DNA of 46,045 bases from assembly GCA_018608045.1 (NCBI GenBank), contig JABBAI010000151.1, positions 1 through 46,045 of the forward strand. The letters run 5' to 3'. The stretch comes from Octadecabacter sp. (GTDB lineage: Bacteria > Pseudomonadota > Alphaproteobacteria > Rhodobacterales > Rhodobacteraceae). The position numbers and the translations under genes are program-made. Shown in pieces: positions 1-8,591 of the stretch (position 1 is its first letter; every line of letters starts with the position of its first letter). The notes under the pieces were generated by a model. The model was not told the origin of the DNA. It searched no databases and was given only the letters and a program-made list of their open reading frames with translations.

Positions 1-569
1 TTCCCGACATGTATTTGCAGGTCACGTCAGAGGCTGCGGGCCGTTACACCGCGACCGAACAACAAGCCGTCATGCGAAACCTTCAACCCGATCATGTGTC
101 CGTGGCGCTGCGTGAAATGATGCCGGGGCCCGATGATGCCCCCCAAGCGCGTGATTTTTATGATTGGGCTTATGACAGTGGCGTCGATATCCAGCATATC
201 CTGTATTCTCCCGAAGATGTGCTCTCGTTCGTTGCGGCGGTTAATGGTGGCGTTATTCCCGATCAGGTTCACCGCGTCATTTTTGTGCAGGGCCGCTATC
301 CTGATGGCGGGCACAACCCGACCCCATTGGCGGCTTACCTGAATGTCCTTGATCCTGTTCAGGGCATGACGTTTGACTGGATGGTCTGTGCCTTTGGGGT
401 GTCCGAAACAGATAGTCTTGTGGAAGCCGCGCAAAGAGGTGGAAAAATGCGTATAGGTTTTGAGAATTCCCTGTGGCACGGTGACCGAACGCGCGCCAAA
501 GACAACGCTGAGCGTGTCAGGCACCTTATCACGGCACTTGCAGATGGTGCGGTCCTAGCTGAAGACTGA
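1..569 (+). CDS. 3-keto-5-aminohexanoate cleavage (BKACE, DUF849) family protein, 3' part
   Basis: The reading frame is open to the left edge, so this is the C-terminal ~189 residues of a protein that begins outside the window. The family usually has about 270-310 residues. BKACE enzymes are zinc-dependent and condense a beta-keto acid with acetyl-CoA to give acetoacetate and a new acyl-CoA. The visible stretch (PDMYLQVTSEAAGRY, then EQQ, LQPDHVSVALREMMPG, and near the end GGKMRIGFENSLW) follows the usual family order. The Met at position 9 lies inside the conserved core and is not taken as the start. The substrate cannot be read from this part. The gene ends about 100 bases before the next one, and that gap holds nothing recognisable. 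Confidence 0.8.
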   Translation, partial: PDMYLQVTSEAAGRYTATEQQAVMRNLQPDHVSVALREMMPGPDDAPQARDFYDWAYDSGVDIQHILYSPEDVLSFVAAVNGGVIPDQVHRVIFVQGRYPDGGHNPTPLAAYLNVLDPVQGMTFDWMVCAFGVSETDSLVEAAQRGGKMRIGFENSLWHGDRTRAKDNAERVRHLITALADGAVLAED

Positions 570-672
570 CGCAAACAGCGCAGCAATGACCCTCCGCGCC
601 CGTGCATTATTGTTTTCCAGTTGAAGGCGGGCATGCAAAGGTGAGGCAGTCACCACTTTCATGAGGCCAATT

Positions 673-1659
673 ATGTCTGACGCGCCCCTGAAAGGCTGGA
701 ACCATTCGCCAGATGTCCCGCTGCAAGTGTCCCCGTTTTTCAGCTGGCCACCGCGTCCCATGGCAATGGCGGCATGGCTGTGGAATTCGTGGTTTTTCAT
801 CACAGAACGGCTGATCGTCGTCGCGATTGCCTGCGTTTCGTTTTACTGGTTCCAGCCTTCGCTTGATATCACACGCACGCTGGCGTTTGGCTGGATCGCG
901 GAAATGTTTATCCGCAACGTGGTGCTAATGACGGTCGTTGCGGGCGGATTGCATTTGTATTTCTACACGTTCACCAAGCAGGGGCAGGTGTTGAAATATG
1001 ATCCCCGCCCGCTGATGAAAAGCGGGCGTCAATTTACGCTGGGCGGGCAAATCCGCGACAATATGTTCTGAACGATCGCCAGTGGTGTCACGGTCTGGAC
1101 AGCCTATGAAGTGTTGATGTTTTGGGCCATGGCCAATGGGTACGCACCTGTTTTGACGTGGGCTGCGCATCCGATTTGGTTCGTGTCACTTTTCCTTCTT
1201 ATACCGGTTTGGGAAAGCTTCTATTTTTATTGGATCCACCGCGCGCTCCATATTCCGTTTTTGTACAAACACGTGCACGCACTGCACCACCGCAACATCA
1301 ATGTGGGACCGTGGTCGGGCCTGTCGATGCATCCCGTCGAACACCTAATTTTTTTGGGCTCCGTGCTTATTCATTTTGTGGTTGCGGCGCATCCGATCCA
1401 TATTCTGTTTCACCTTCAGTATTACGCATTGACGGCGGCCACGACGCACACGGGCTTTGAGGGTATGATGATCAAAGACAAGAACCGGATCAAACTGGGG
1501 ACGTTCCATCATCAAATGCATCACCGCTATTTTGAATGTAACTATGGCTCTCTTGAACTGCCTTGGGACAAATGGTTCGGGTTTTTTCATGATAGAACGG
1601 TTGAATCGGATGCGAAAATCCGTGAACGGCGCAAGACGTTCACCAATGGGGCCAAGTGA
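673..1659 (+). pseudogene. Sterol desaturase / fatty acid hydroxylase family gene broken by an in-frame TGA
   Basis: Two stretches of open frame, before and after a TGA at 1069-1071, are in the same frame and read as one membrane di-iron protein. The join reads RDNMF-stop-TIASGVTVWTAYE, and a Trp codon (TGG) is the likely ancestral codon. The second half carries the three histidine clusters of the family: HRALH, HVHALHH and HHQMHH. Hydrophobic segments lie before and between them. Such proteins hydroxylate or desaturate lipids at the membrane using O2. An ATG at 661 is also possible, but MSDAPLKGW at 673 fits better; neither has a clear ribosome site. Re-initiation at an ATG at 1111 would give a fragment with all His clusters but without the first membrane part. 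I treat it as a recently inactivated gene. Confidence 0.8.
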
Positions 1660-1751
1660 TCGGCCAAGGCGATCGCCAAGTTTTTTAGCAAGCCGCGACG
1701 GAACGCGCGCCGCTGTCCGTATAATGCTTTGAACCAGACTAAGGACGGACC

Positions 1752-2390
1752 ATGACCCGAATTTTCCCAACGCTCGCGCTGATTGCAGCAGCCACCGCAA
1801 CCAGCGCTGACACGTTTTCAGCGGACGTGTGGGCTGACAATTGGTTTGAGATGCGGATCAACGGTGTGCAGGTCGCGCAAGATAGCGTTCCGATCACAAC
1901 AGAGAGGTCCTTCAACGCTGAAAGCTTTATATTTGAGGCGCAAAGACCCTTTGTCATCGGTCTCATGGCAAAGGATTTCAAAGAAAACGATACCGGTCTG
2001 GAATACATCGGCACACGCCGCCAGCAGATGGGTGATGGTGGTGTGATTTTGCAGATCATGGATGCCGCCGGTGATTTAGTCGCGGTGAGCAGTGCGGATT
2101 GGTCCTGTCTGGTGATCCATACTGCCCCACTGGATAAATCCTGCGAAAGTGATGCCGATCCAGTCGCGGGCCAAGGCGCTTGCGGGTTTGACGCATCAAG
2201 TGAACCCGATGGTTGGGATAGCGTGGATTTCGACGCAACCGACTGGCCTGCCGCTGACGTCTATTCAGAACGCGAGGTCAGCCCGAAAGACGGGTATGAC
2301 GAAAGTACCTGGGATGCGTCAGCCGACTTGATTTGGGGTCCAGACCTTGAACAAAGCAACACGGTTTTGTGCCGCCTGACCGTTCAATGA
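1752..2390 (+). CDS. Secreted protein of unknown function
   Basis: A 212-residue protein with a short N-terminal signal peptide (MTRIFPTLALIAAATATSA, probable cleavage after TSA), so likely periplasmic or exported. The mature part is acidic and rich in Trp and Asp. It has segments such as ADNWFEMRINGV and GWDSVDFDATDWPAA that look like a beta-sandwich lectin or carbohydrate-binding fold. Cysteines at about 119, 130, 143 and 207 could form disulfides. It lies just upstream of the YHYH-domain gene, whose start at 2414 is 23 bases past this stop, so the two are probably co-transcribed. A TATAAT at 1720-1725 may be a -10 element, but no good -35 is seen. No enzyme motif is recognised. Confidence 0.7.
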   Translation: MTRIFPTLALIAAATATSADTFSADVWADNWFEMRINGVQVAQDSVPITTERSFNAESFIFEAQRPFVIGLMAKDFKENDTGLEYIGTRRQQMGDGGVILQIMDAAGDLVAVSSADWSCLVIHTAPLDKSCESDADPVAGQGACGFDASSEPDGWDSVDFDATDWPAADVYSEREVSPKDGYDESTWDASADLIWGPDLEQSNTVLCRLTVQ

Positions 2391-2413
2391 TTAATTCAAA
2401 AATGGTACCTACA

Positions 2414-3370
2414 ATGAAACGATCCGGCGCTTTTGCCCCGATTTTGATTGTTCTTGCTGCCCCCGCATTTGCCCATGAAGATCATTGCGCTGCTGTGACG
2501 GCGTCAGTGAAGGCTGCTGGATTTAGCGACAGTGTCGCCGTGACGTGTTCAGACAGCCACGCGACGCTGACGTCGGACACCTATCCCGATCATGATATGA
2601 TGACAGGCATCACAGGGACCAACGAACAGGTGCCGATCCCCACTGATTACGGCGCACCGATCATTCTGGCGCCCCAGTTCGACGGGACGCCTCTCACGCG
2701 CGATGCAGCACTTGGTGTGGCTGTGAATGGAGTGCCGATTTACGACTATACCGGCGGCGGCGAAATGAGCGTGGACGACCTGTCGCATCACCAAATCCAG
2801 CATGACACATTGCAAACGGGCCAGTTGGATGTCTGTGGCGGGCACGCTGGGCGGGGTGATGATTATCACTACCACGTCGCGCCGACTTGCATGATTGAGC
2901 AAATGGAAAATGCCGGACCAGATGCGATCATTGGCTGGGCGTTTGACGGCTTCCCGATTTACGGGGACACCAACCCGGACGGCAGCGCCATCGCTGACGG
3001 GACGTTAGATGTGTGCAATGGCCAGATCTGTGATACGTTTGGGTATTGCTACCACACCTCGCCAGACGCGCCCTACATCGTGCAATGCTTGATGGGGGCG
3101 GTTGCAAATTTTGATGACCTTCCAAGCGTTCGTCCGTTGTCTGCCGCGGGTGGTGGTCGCGGGCCAGACGCGGGCAGGCCGCCACGGGGCGGGGTGGACA
3201 ACCTTGTGTTCACGCAAAACGCCGACGGCAGCCGCAGCATGGACTAAAGCTTTGAAGGACAGGATTATTACATCCGCTATGCGCCGTCCGGTGCTGAGGG
3301 TTGTTATGACTACACGTCACGCACGGTCACCAACGACGCAGAGATCTTTGAAGGGGAAGTCTGCCGCTGA
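2414..3370 (+). pseudogene. YHYH domain protein with in-frame TAA 40 codons before its end
   Basis: The start MKRSGAFAPILIVLAAPAFA is a signal peptide, so the product is exported. The body has the family features: a histidine-rich DDYHYHVAPTC segment, a GWAFDGFPIYGDTNPDG segment and several Cys pairs. The reading frame stops with TAA at 3245-3247, just after DGSRSMD. The same frame then continues for 40 codons (SFEGQDYYIRYAPSGAEGCY onward, ending GEVCR) to a TGA at 3368-3370. That tail looks like the conserved C-terminal part of the family, so the TAA is most likely a nonsense mutation of a Tyr or Gln codon. The truncated 277-residue product might still fold. The role of YHYH proteins is not established. 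Confidence 0.75.
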
Positions 3371-3411
3371 TTGAGGCGGCTTGTTGAATGACTTCACGAC
3401 GTTCAGAGGGC

Positions 3412-4626
3412 TTAGATAATCGCCTTTTCGATGATGGGTCGGTTTGCTGCGATCCGATCAAAGTTAAAAGGGCTCAGATCAAGTGTTTTGTATGCGCCGT
3501 GCACCATCAATTCCGCTGTGCCACGCCCCATCGCGGGGGATTGCTGCAGCCCGTGGCCTGAAAACCCGTTGAGGAAATAGAAGTTCTCAACCTCTGTGTG
3601 TGGCCCCATAATCGCGTTTTGATCAAACGTGTTATAGGCATAATGCCCCGCCCATTCGGACTGGACCTTGATCGCCTCAAACTGTGGAATGCGCGTGGCA
3701 AGGATCGGCCAGACGTGGTCCTGCCACATGGCGTGGTCTATCTGGAAATCATCGTAGGCCACGGCAGGGTCAATTTCTGAGTGCGCGCCACATTGATAGG
3801 TGCCACCGCCGTTTTCACGCACATGCACGCCGGATGGATCAATCGTCAGCGGCAGGTCGCGATCGAGGGGCTGTTCTGCGCTAAAGACCCAAGAAAACCG
3901 CTTGCGGGGTTCAACGGGGATCGTCAGCCCCGCCATTTTAGCTGTTTCAATTGCGCGGGGCCCCGATGCGTTCAGCACCGTGCCACAGGCAATCACATCA
4001 CCGGATTTTAAGGTCACGCTTTCGACCCGTGTGCCTGCTGGGTTCTTGGTGATCGCGACGACCTCGTTCTGGATATATTCGACACCGCGTTCGCGCGCCG
4101 ACCTTCGCCACCAATCAAACACAGCGCTGCCGTCCCAGAACCCTTCGTTCACCGTGTTGATCGACCCCAGCACGATGTCATCGACATTATAGAACGGGTA
4201 GGCGGCCTTGATCTGATCCGGCGTCATCAACTGCGTGCCCGCACCCGCCGCGACTTGCGTCGCTTGGTTCGCGCGCAACACATCAGCAAACCCGTTATTG
4301 TCGGCTAAATACATATAACCGAAATTGTGGACCTTAAGGTCGGGCACACGGTCATCATTGCCCATGTAGCGGGGCAGGTTCGTCACGAAATCTGCAGCAA
4401 ATTGCGATATCCGCACGTTCAGTTCCTCAGAAAACTGCTGCCGCATGCATGAATTTGTGTGCGTCGTGGATGCAAATTCGTAACTCGGGTCCTTTTCAAC
4501 GACCAACACAGACCCGTCAAAATCAGGATCGTCAGACAAGAACCACGCGGCGGACGACCCCATGATCGCGCCCCCGACGATGATGACGTCGTAGCGGGTT
4601 TTTTGCGGTGATTGGTGCTTGGTCAT
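3412..4626 (-). CDS. FAD-dependent oxidoreductase of the DAO family
   Basis: A 404-residue flavoprotein with an N-terminal Rossmann dinucleotide motif (YDVIIVGGAIMGSSAAWFL, residues ~12-30) and an acidic residue at the end of the second strand (VVEKD). The C-terminal end NGFSGHGLQQSPAMGRGTAEL is the typical FAD-closing segment of the D-amino acid / sarcosine / dimethylglycine oxidase superfamily. It would oxidise a C-N bond of an amine or N-methyl amino acid. Its ATG overlaps the hyuB stop by four bases (ATGA), so it is the third gene of the operon and probably acts on the product of HyuAB. The exact substrate is not visible. An N-methyl amino acid such as sarcosine, from an N-methylhydantoin-like compound, is one possibility. 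Confidence 0.85.
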   Translation of the reverse strand: MTKHQSPQKTRYDVIIVGGAIMGSSAAWFLSDDPDFDGSVLVVEKDPSYEFASTTHTNSCMRQQFSEELNVRISQFAADFVTNLPRYMGNDDRVPDLKVHNFGYMYLADNNGFADVLRANQATQVAAGAGTQLMTPDQIKAAYPFYNVDDIVLGSINTVNEGFWDGSAVFDWWRRSARERGVEYIQNEVVAITKNPAGTRVESVTLKSGDVIACGTVLNASGPRAIETAKMAGLTIPVEPRKRFSWVFSAEQPLDRDLPLTIDPSGVHVRENGGGTYQCGAHSEIDPAVAYDDFQIDHAMWQDHVWPILATRIPQFEAIKVQSEWAGHYAYNTFDQNAIMGPHTEVENFYFLNGFSGHGLQQSPAMGRGTAELMVHGAYKTLDLSPFNFDRIAANRPIIEKAII

Positions 4627-6326
4627 ACGTCTTCCCCTTTGGCAATTGCGTCCTGAACAGCCTGAATATCCTCAGGGCCTAAACCATAGTCATCCGCCGC
4701 CACTTGGGACGAGATATATCCACGCGCAAGGTCACGTTTTACGGCCGCAATATCGCGCTGTGACGGGTCGCCGTATCCAGCACCACCGGGGAAGGCCATC
4801 ACGACCTTGCGCCCATGTGCCACGAATTGTTTGCCTTTGCCGTTCATCTTCGATCCGTCATCTTGCGCGATAGTTGTGGGTGCGCCCGCACTGCCGCCAC
4901 GTCGACCTTTGGCAGGGTGGTCCTCTCGGTCAAACATGGCTTGGATATCAAATTCATGGCCCTCGCGTGCACCGACTTCCATGTATTGGCCAAGGCCGCC
5001 GCGTTGTTTGCCAGCCCCACCTGAATCGGGGCGCAATTCCTTGCGCCAGATGATCACGGGGCCTGCGTGTTCTGTGGCCTCAATCGGCATTGTCATCACA
5101 CCTGATGGAAAGGCGGTTGCGTTCAATCCGTCATGGGCAGGTCGCGCACCTGATCCACCAGAATTGAAGGTCAGCACCTCTGATCGGCGGGCATTGTTTG
5201 GTGCGGGACCATCGCTGCGCGGACGCAAGGACACTTGGAAATTGCACAGGCACGCGGCCCCCTCGGACGGAACCAACCCAGGCACGATTTTGTCAAACGC
5301 GTTGAACACTGCATCGGGGACAAAGTGGCCCACGATATGGCGCAGGGCCACGGGGGCAGGGTGAATAGCATTGACGATGGTGTTGACTGGGGCCTCAATC
5401 TCGAACGGCGCGAGGGAGGCGGCGTTGTTGGGAATTTCCGGCGCAATCGCGACCTTGAGGGCGTAGCACGCATAGGCCTTTGCATAGACCAGCGGGCAAT
5501 TGATGCCCTTTTTGTCCACGCCCGATGATCCGGTGAAATCGGACACAATACGATCCGCATGCACCGTCACCTTCACCTTCAGCGTGATCGGGGTGTCAAA
5601 CCCGTCCATCGTAATGTCACCCGTGGCGGATTTGCGGGGAAGGGCGGCGATCCGTTCAAGCGTTGCGCGGCGGGAATTATCAAGGATGAAGGTGGCGATC
5701 CCGCTAAGGTCCGCCAAATCAAATTCGCGCATCATTTCGACCAAGCGGCGGTGCCCGATTTCGTTGCACGTCGCCAGCGCGTACATATCCCCGATGAGCT
5801 GGTCTGGTTCGCGCACATTGCCGCGCACGATACGCACGAGGGTCTGATCGACGGTGCCACGTTCGGCAAATTTCATGATTGGCAGATATAGGCCTTCTTC
5901 ATAAACGCTCGCCGCATCGGCGCCAAACCCGCGCCCGCCAATGTCGACAACATGTGCGGTGCAGGCAAAGAACCCGACAAGGTTGCCGTTGTGAAACGAC
6001 GGTGTAACCATCGTGATGTCGTGCAAATGCCCGGTACCTTCCCACGGATCGTTGGTGATATAGACATCGCCTTCAAAGATGTTGTCGCGCCCGATGCGGC
6101 GGATGAAATGCGCCACAGCGTCCGCCATCGCGTTCACATGCCCCGGCGTGCCCGTGACGGCCTGCGCAAGCATCTGTCCCTCAACATCGTAGACCCCAGC
6201 GGACAGATCACCTGCCTCGCGAACTGAGGTTGAAAACGCAGTGCGCACAAGCGCTTGCGCCTGTTCTTCGACGACAGAAATCAGGCGGTTCCACATGACT
6301 TGATAGGCGACGTTGGATGGGGTCAT
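4623..6326 (-). CDS. hyuB: Hydantoinase B / oxoprolinase family protein
   Basis: A 567-residue HyuB-type subunit. With HyuA it forms an enzyme that opens five-membered rings (hydantoins, 5-oxoproline) using ATP, or that carboxylates ketones in the related acetone/acetophenone carboxylases. Recognisable stretches are GDLSAGVYDVEGQMLAQAVT, the FEGDVYITNDPWEGTGHLHD block, and the late glycine-rich GGAGKQRGGLGQYMEVG and MAFPGGAGYGDPSQRD segments. The start at 6326 is chosen because its ATG overlaps the hyuA TGA by four bases (ATGA). A start 24 bases further upstream lies inside hyuA and is less likely. The gene is in turn coupled by an ATGA overlap to the FAD oxidoreductase. Confidence 0.88.
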   Translation of the reverse strand: MTPSNVAYQVMWNRLISVVEEQAQALVRTAFSTSVREAGDLSAGVYDVEGQMLAQAVTGTPGHVNAMADAVAHFIRRIGRDNIFEGDVYITNDPWEGTGHLHDITMVTPSFHNGNLVGFFACTAHVVDIGGRGFGADAASVYEEGLYLPIMKFAERGTVDQTLVRIVRGNVREPDQLIGDMYALATCNEIGHRRLVEMMREFDLADLSGIATFILDNSRRATLERIAALPRKSATGDITMDGFDTPITLKVKVTVHADRIVSDFTGSSGVDKKGINCPLVYAKAYACYALKVAIAPEIPNNAASLAPFEIEAPVNTIVNAIHPAPVALRHIVGHFVPDAVFNAFDKIVPGLVPSEGAACLCNFQVSLRPRSDGPAPNNARRSEVLTFNSGGSGARPAHDGLNATAFPSGVMTMPIEATEHAGPVIIWRKELRPDSGGAGKQRGGLGQYMEVGAREGHEFDIQAMFDREDHPAKGRRGGSAGAPTTIAQDDGSKMNGKGKQFVAHGRKVVMAFPGGAGYGDPSQRDIAAVKRDLARGYISSQVAADDYGLGPEDIQAVQDAIAKGEDV

Positions 6327-8401
6327 GGTTTGATCCTCATGTCGATACACCCATCTGGCTGGCGGGTGGCATGGCGGCTGCTGGGGACGATGATTGTCGT
6401 TTCGTCCTCTGTGATAATGGCGGGGCCCGTGGCTGTGGCACCGACATCCATATCATCGCGCAGCGTGATGCTGGCGGGCACGAACTTGCCCAAGGCGGGG
6501 TCAAACAGATCGCGGGTGGCATGGGACATCGCCGCGCTGGACCCAGCATCTTCAGGGACGCGGGGCACGGTTTCGGGTGGGGTCGTCGCATTCACAGACC
6601 ACACAGTGATTTCGATATCCATGCCATCCACCGCACGGCCAAACAGCTTGACGTAGTCTTCGACAAAGCGGGCTTCAAAGGTCGCGGCATCGGGGTTCAT
6701 CGCTTGATCTTGCGTCAGGGTGATCGGAATTTCCCAACCCTGACCCGAATAGCGCATGTAAACTTTGAACTCGGACAAAATGGGGGAGGTCGCATCGCAA
6801 TTGCGCACAAACCCCGTCGCCTCAGCCTGTAAATCCGTCAGCAGGGTCTTGATCTTGTCGGGCTGGAAATCGGCCAGCGTCATATAGACGGATCGGTTTG
6901 CTTCGAAACTGAACGGTGCGCGCAAAAAGCCGATGGCGGATCCGACGCCGGCCCCTTGGGGGACCAATACGCGCGCAACGCCAAGCTTTTCACAAAGCCG
7001 CCCCGCGTGCAGTGGTGCGGCGCCACCAAAGGCAATCATCGTGTATTCAGACAGGTCTTCGCCGTTTTCAACCGCATGAACCCGTGCGGCATTGGCCATG
7101 TTTTCATCGACCACTTCTGCCAGACCGAACGCAGCGGTAGGCGCGTCCATGTCCAAAGGATCCCCCAGAACGTCACTAAGCGCCTTGGCCGACGCCTCGG
7201 TGTTCAGCGTCATTGTTCCGCCAGCGAAATTCGTAGGGTCCAGTTTACCCAACACAAGATCGGCGTCTGTTACTGCGGGTTTTGCACCACCACGCCCGTA
7301 GCACGCAGGTCCAGGTTCTGATCCTGCACTTTCGGGGCCGACGCGGATTTGACGCATCGCATCGACTTGCGCGAGCGATCCACCCCCCGCGCCAATTTCA
7401 ACCATATCGATCACGGGGATCGAAATCGGCATGCCCGATCCCTTTTTGAAGCGGTACGTGCGCGCGACCTCGAACACCCGCGATGTTTTTGGGGTTTGAT
7501 TTTTGATAAGGCAGATTTTGGCCGTGGTGCCGCCCATGTCAAACGAGAGCACTTTATCCAGCCCATACCGCGCCGCGATGTTGGCCGCAAAAACCGCGCC
7601 CCCCGCTGGACCAGATTCAACCAAACGCACAGGAAATTCAGCCGCATTTTCGATGGAAATAATGCCGCCGCCCGAATGCATCAGAAAGATGTTGCAGGTG
7701 ACCCCTTCGCCGCGAAGCCGCCCTTCAAGGCGGCCAAGATAGGACTTCATTAGGGGTTTGATATAGGCGTTGGCGACGACAGTGTTGAAGCGTTCATATT
7801 CGCGCATTTGGGGGGACACTTCGCTGGACAAAGACACCATGGCATCGGGCATCATGTCGGCCAAAACCTCCCCCACGAGCCTCTCGTGGGTATCATTCAG
7901 GTAGGAATGGATCAGCCCGACGGCGATGCTGTCATATCCAGCGGCGGCGATTTTTTCGACAACGGGTTCGATGTAGGCGCGGGTCAGGGGGATCAGCTCT
8001 GTGCCGCTCGCGTCCATCCGCCCCGGGACCGTGTAGCGCATTTGACGTGGCAAAAGGGGTTCGGGCAATGTCAGGTTCAGGTCATATTGTTCGAACCGGG
8101 ATTCCGTGCGCATTTCGATCACATCGCGAAAGCCTTGGGTGGTGATCAGCGCGGTTTTCGCGCCGCGCCGTTCAATCAGCGCGTTGGTCGCAAGGGTCGT
8201 GCCGTGAATAATCTGGTTAATTTGGGATGGATCAATGCCCGCCTTGGCGCAGACTTGCTGCATCCCGTCGATGATCGCGTTTTCGGGCGCTATGTATGTT
8301 GTCAGAACCTTGGTTGAGAAAGACGCGGCCCCGACTTCAATCACCACATCGGTGAACGTCCCGCCAATATCAACGCCTAAGCGCACGGATTGCTGTGTCA
8401 T
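6323..8401 (-). CDS. hyuA: Hydantoinase A / oxoprolinase family protein
   Basis: A 692-residue ATPase-type subunit of the HyuA family. The N-terminus MTQQSVRLGVDIGGTFTDVV carries the actin/ASKHA phosphate-binding loop (DIGGTFTD, residues ~10-17). The second nucleotide-binding region follows (LSFDMGGTTAKICLI), then VEIGAGGGSLAQVD and the ENGEDLSEYTMIAFGGAAPLHA block. The frame is open further upstream to 8698, but the family start and the DIGGTFTD spacing support the ATG at 8401. The first gene of a three-gene minus-strand operon, it is divergent from lysR with about 190 bases between them. A LysR-type dyad lies in that gap. Confidence 0.9.
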   Translation of the reverse strand: MTQQSVRLGVDIGGTFTDVVIEVGAASFSTKVLTTYIAPENAIIDGMQQVCAKAGIDPSQINQIIHGTTLATNALIERRGAKTALITTQGFRDVIEMRTESRFEQYDLNLTLPEPLLPRQMRYTVPGRMDASGTELIPLTRAYIEPVVEKIAAAGYDSIAVGLIHSYLNDTHERLVGEVLADMMPDAMVSLSSEVSPQMREYERFNTVVANAYIKPLMKSYLGRLEGRLRGEGVTCNIFLMHSGGGIISIENAAEFPVRLVESGPAGGAVFAANIAARYGLDKVLSFDMGGTTAKICLIKNQTPKTSRVFEVARTYRFKKGSGMPISIPVIDMVEIGAGGGSLAQVDAMRQIRVGPESAGSEPGPACYGRGGAKPAVTDADLVLGKLDPTNFAGGTMTLNTEASAKALSDVLGDPLDMDAPTAAFGLAEVVDENMANAARVHAVENGEDLSEYTMIAFGGAAPLHAGRLCEKLGVARVLVPQGAGVGSAIGFLRAPFSFEANRSVYMTLADFQPDKIKTLLTDLQAEATGFVRNCDATSPILSEFKVYMRYSGQGWEIPITLTQDQAMNPDAATFEARFVEDYVKLFGRAVDGMDIEITVWSVNATTPPETVPRVPEDAGSSAAMSHATRDLFDPALGKFVPASITLRDDMDVGATATGPAIITEDETTIIVPSSRHATRQPDGCIDMRIKP

Positions 8402-8561
8402 CCGACCTGTTCCCCATTCTAATCGACGCAACCTTGCGGGGGCTTGCCCGGAAAAGCCAACGAATTTTTGAATGTGCAGCGTGGGGGGCGCGATGATCAG
8501 TATGTCACGGGGCGGAGGGGGAGGGCGGCGGCCCCTTGCACCAACTCGGGCAGAGGTGTTT

Positions 8562-8578
8562 GATAGGTATATCCTATC
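8562..8578. promoter_or_regulatory. Dyad ATAGG-N5-CCTAT upstream of lysR, candidate LysR operator
   Basis: GATAGGTATATCCTATC is an inverted repeat with 6-base arms and a 5-base centre. It contains the T-N11-A pattern usual for LysR-type binding sites. It lies 14 bases before the lysR start codon and in the lysR-hyuA intergenic gap. An almost identical dyad lies at 9482-9496 upstream of fdsG. The regulatory role is inferred from the position, the motif type and the repetition. Confidence 0.6.
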
Positions 8579-8591
8579 GAAAGGCAGTCCC

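Noticed and set aside
1069-1071. TGA in the sterol desaturase gene as a selenocysteine codon
   Set aside because: A Trp is expected there, no SECIS-like hairpin follows, and the formate dehydrogenase in this window uses a normal Cys codon at its metal site.
1669-1687. GGCGATCGCC followed by TTTTTT as terminator of the desaturase gene
   Set aside because: The palindrome has almost no loop, giving a 4-base stem at best.
8487-8534. G-rich stretch before lysR as a G-quadruplex
   Set aside because: Only three close runs of three or more G are present; the fourth is too far away for a convincing structure.
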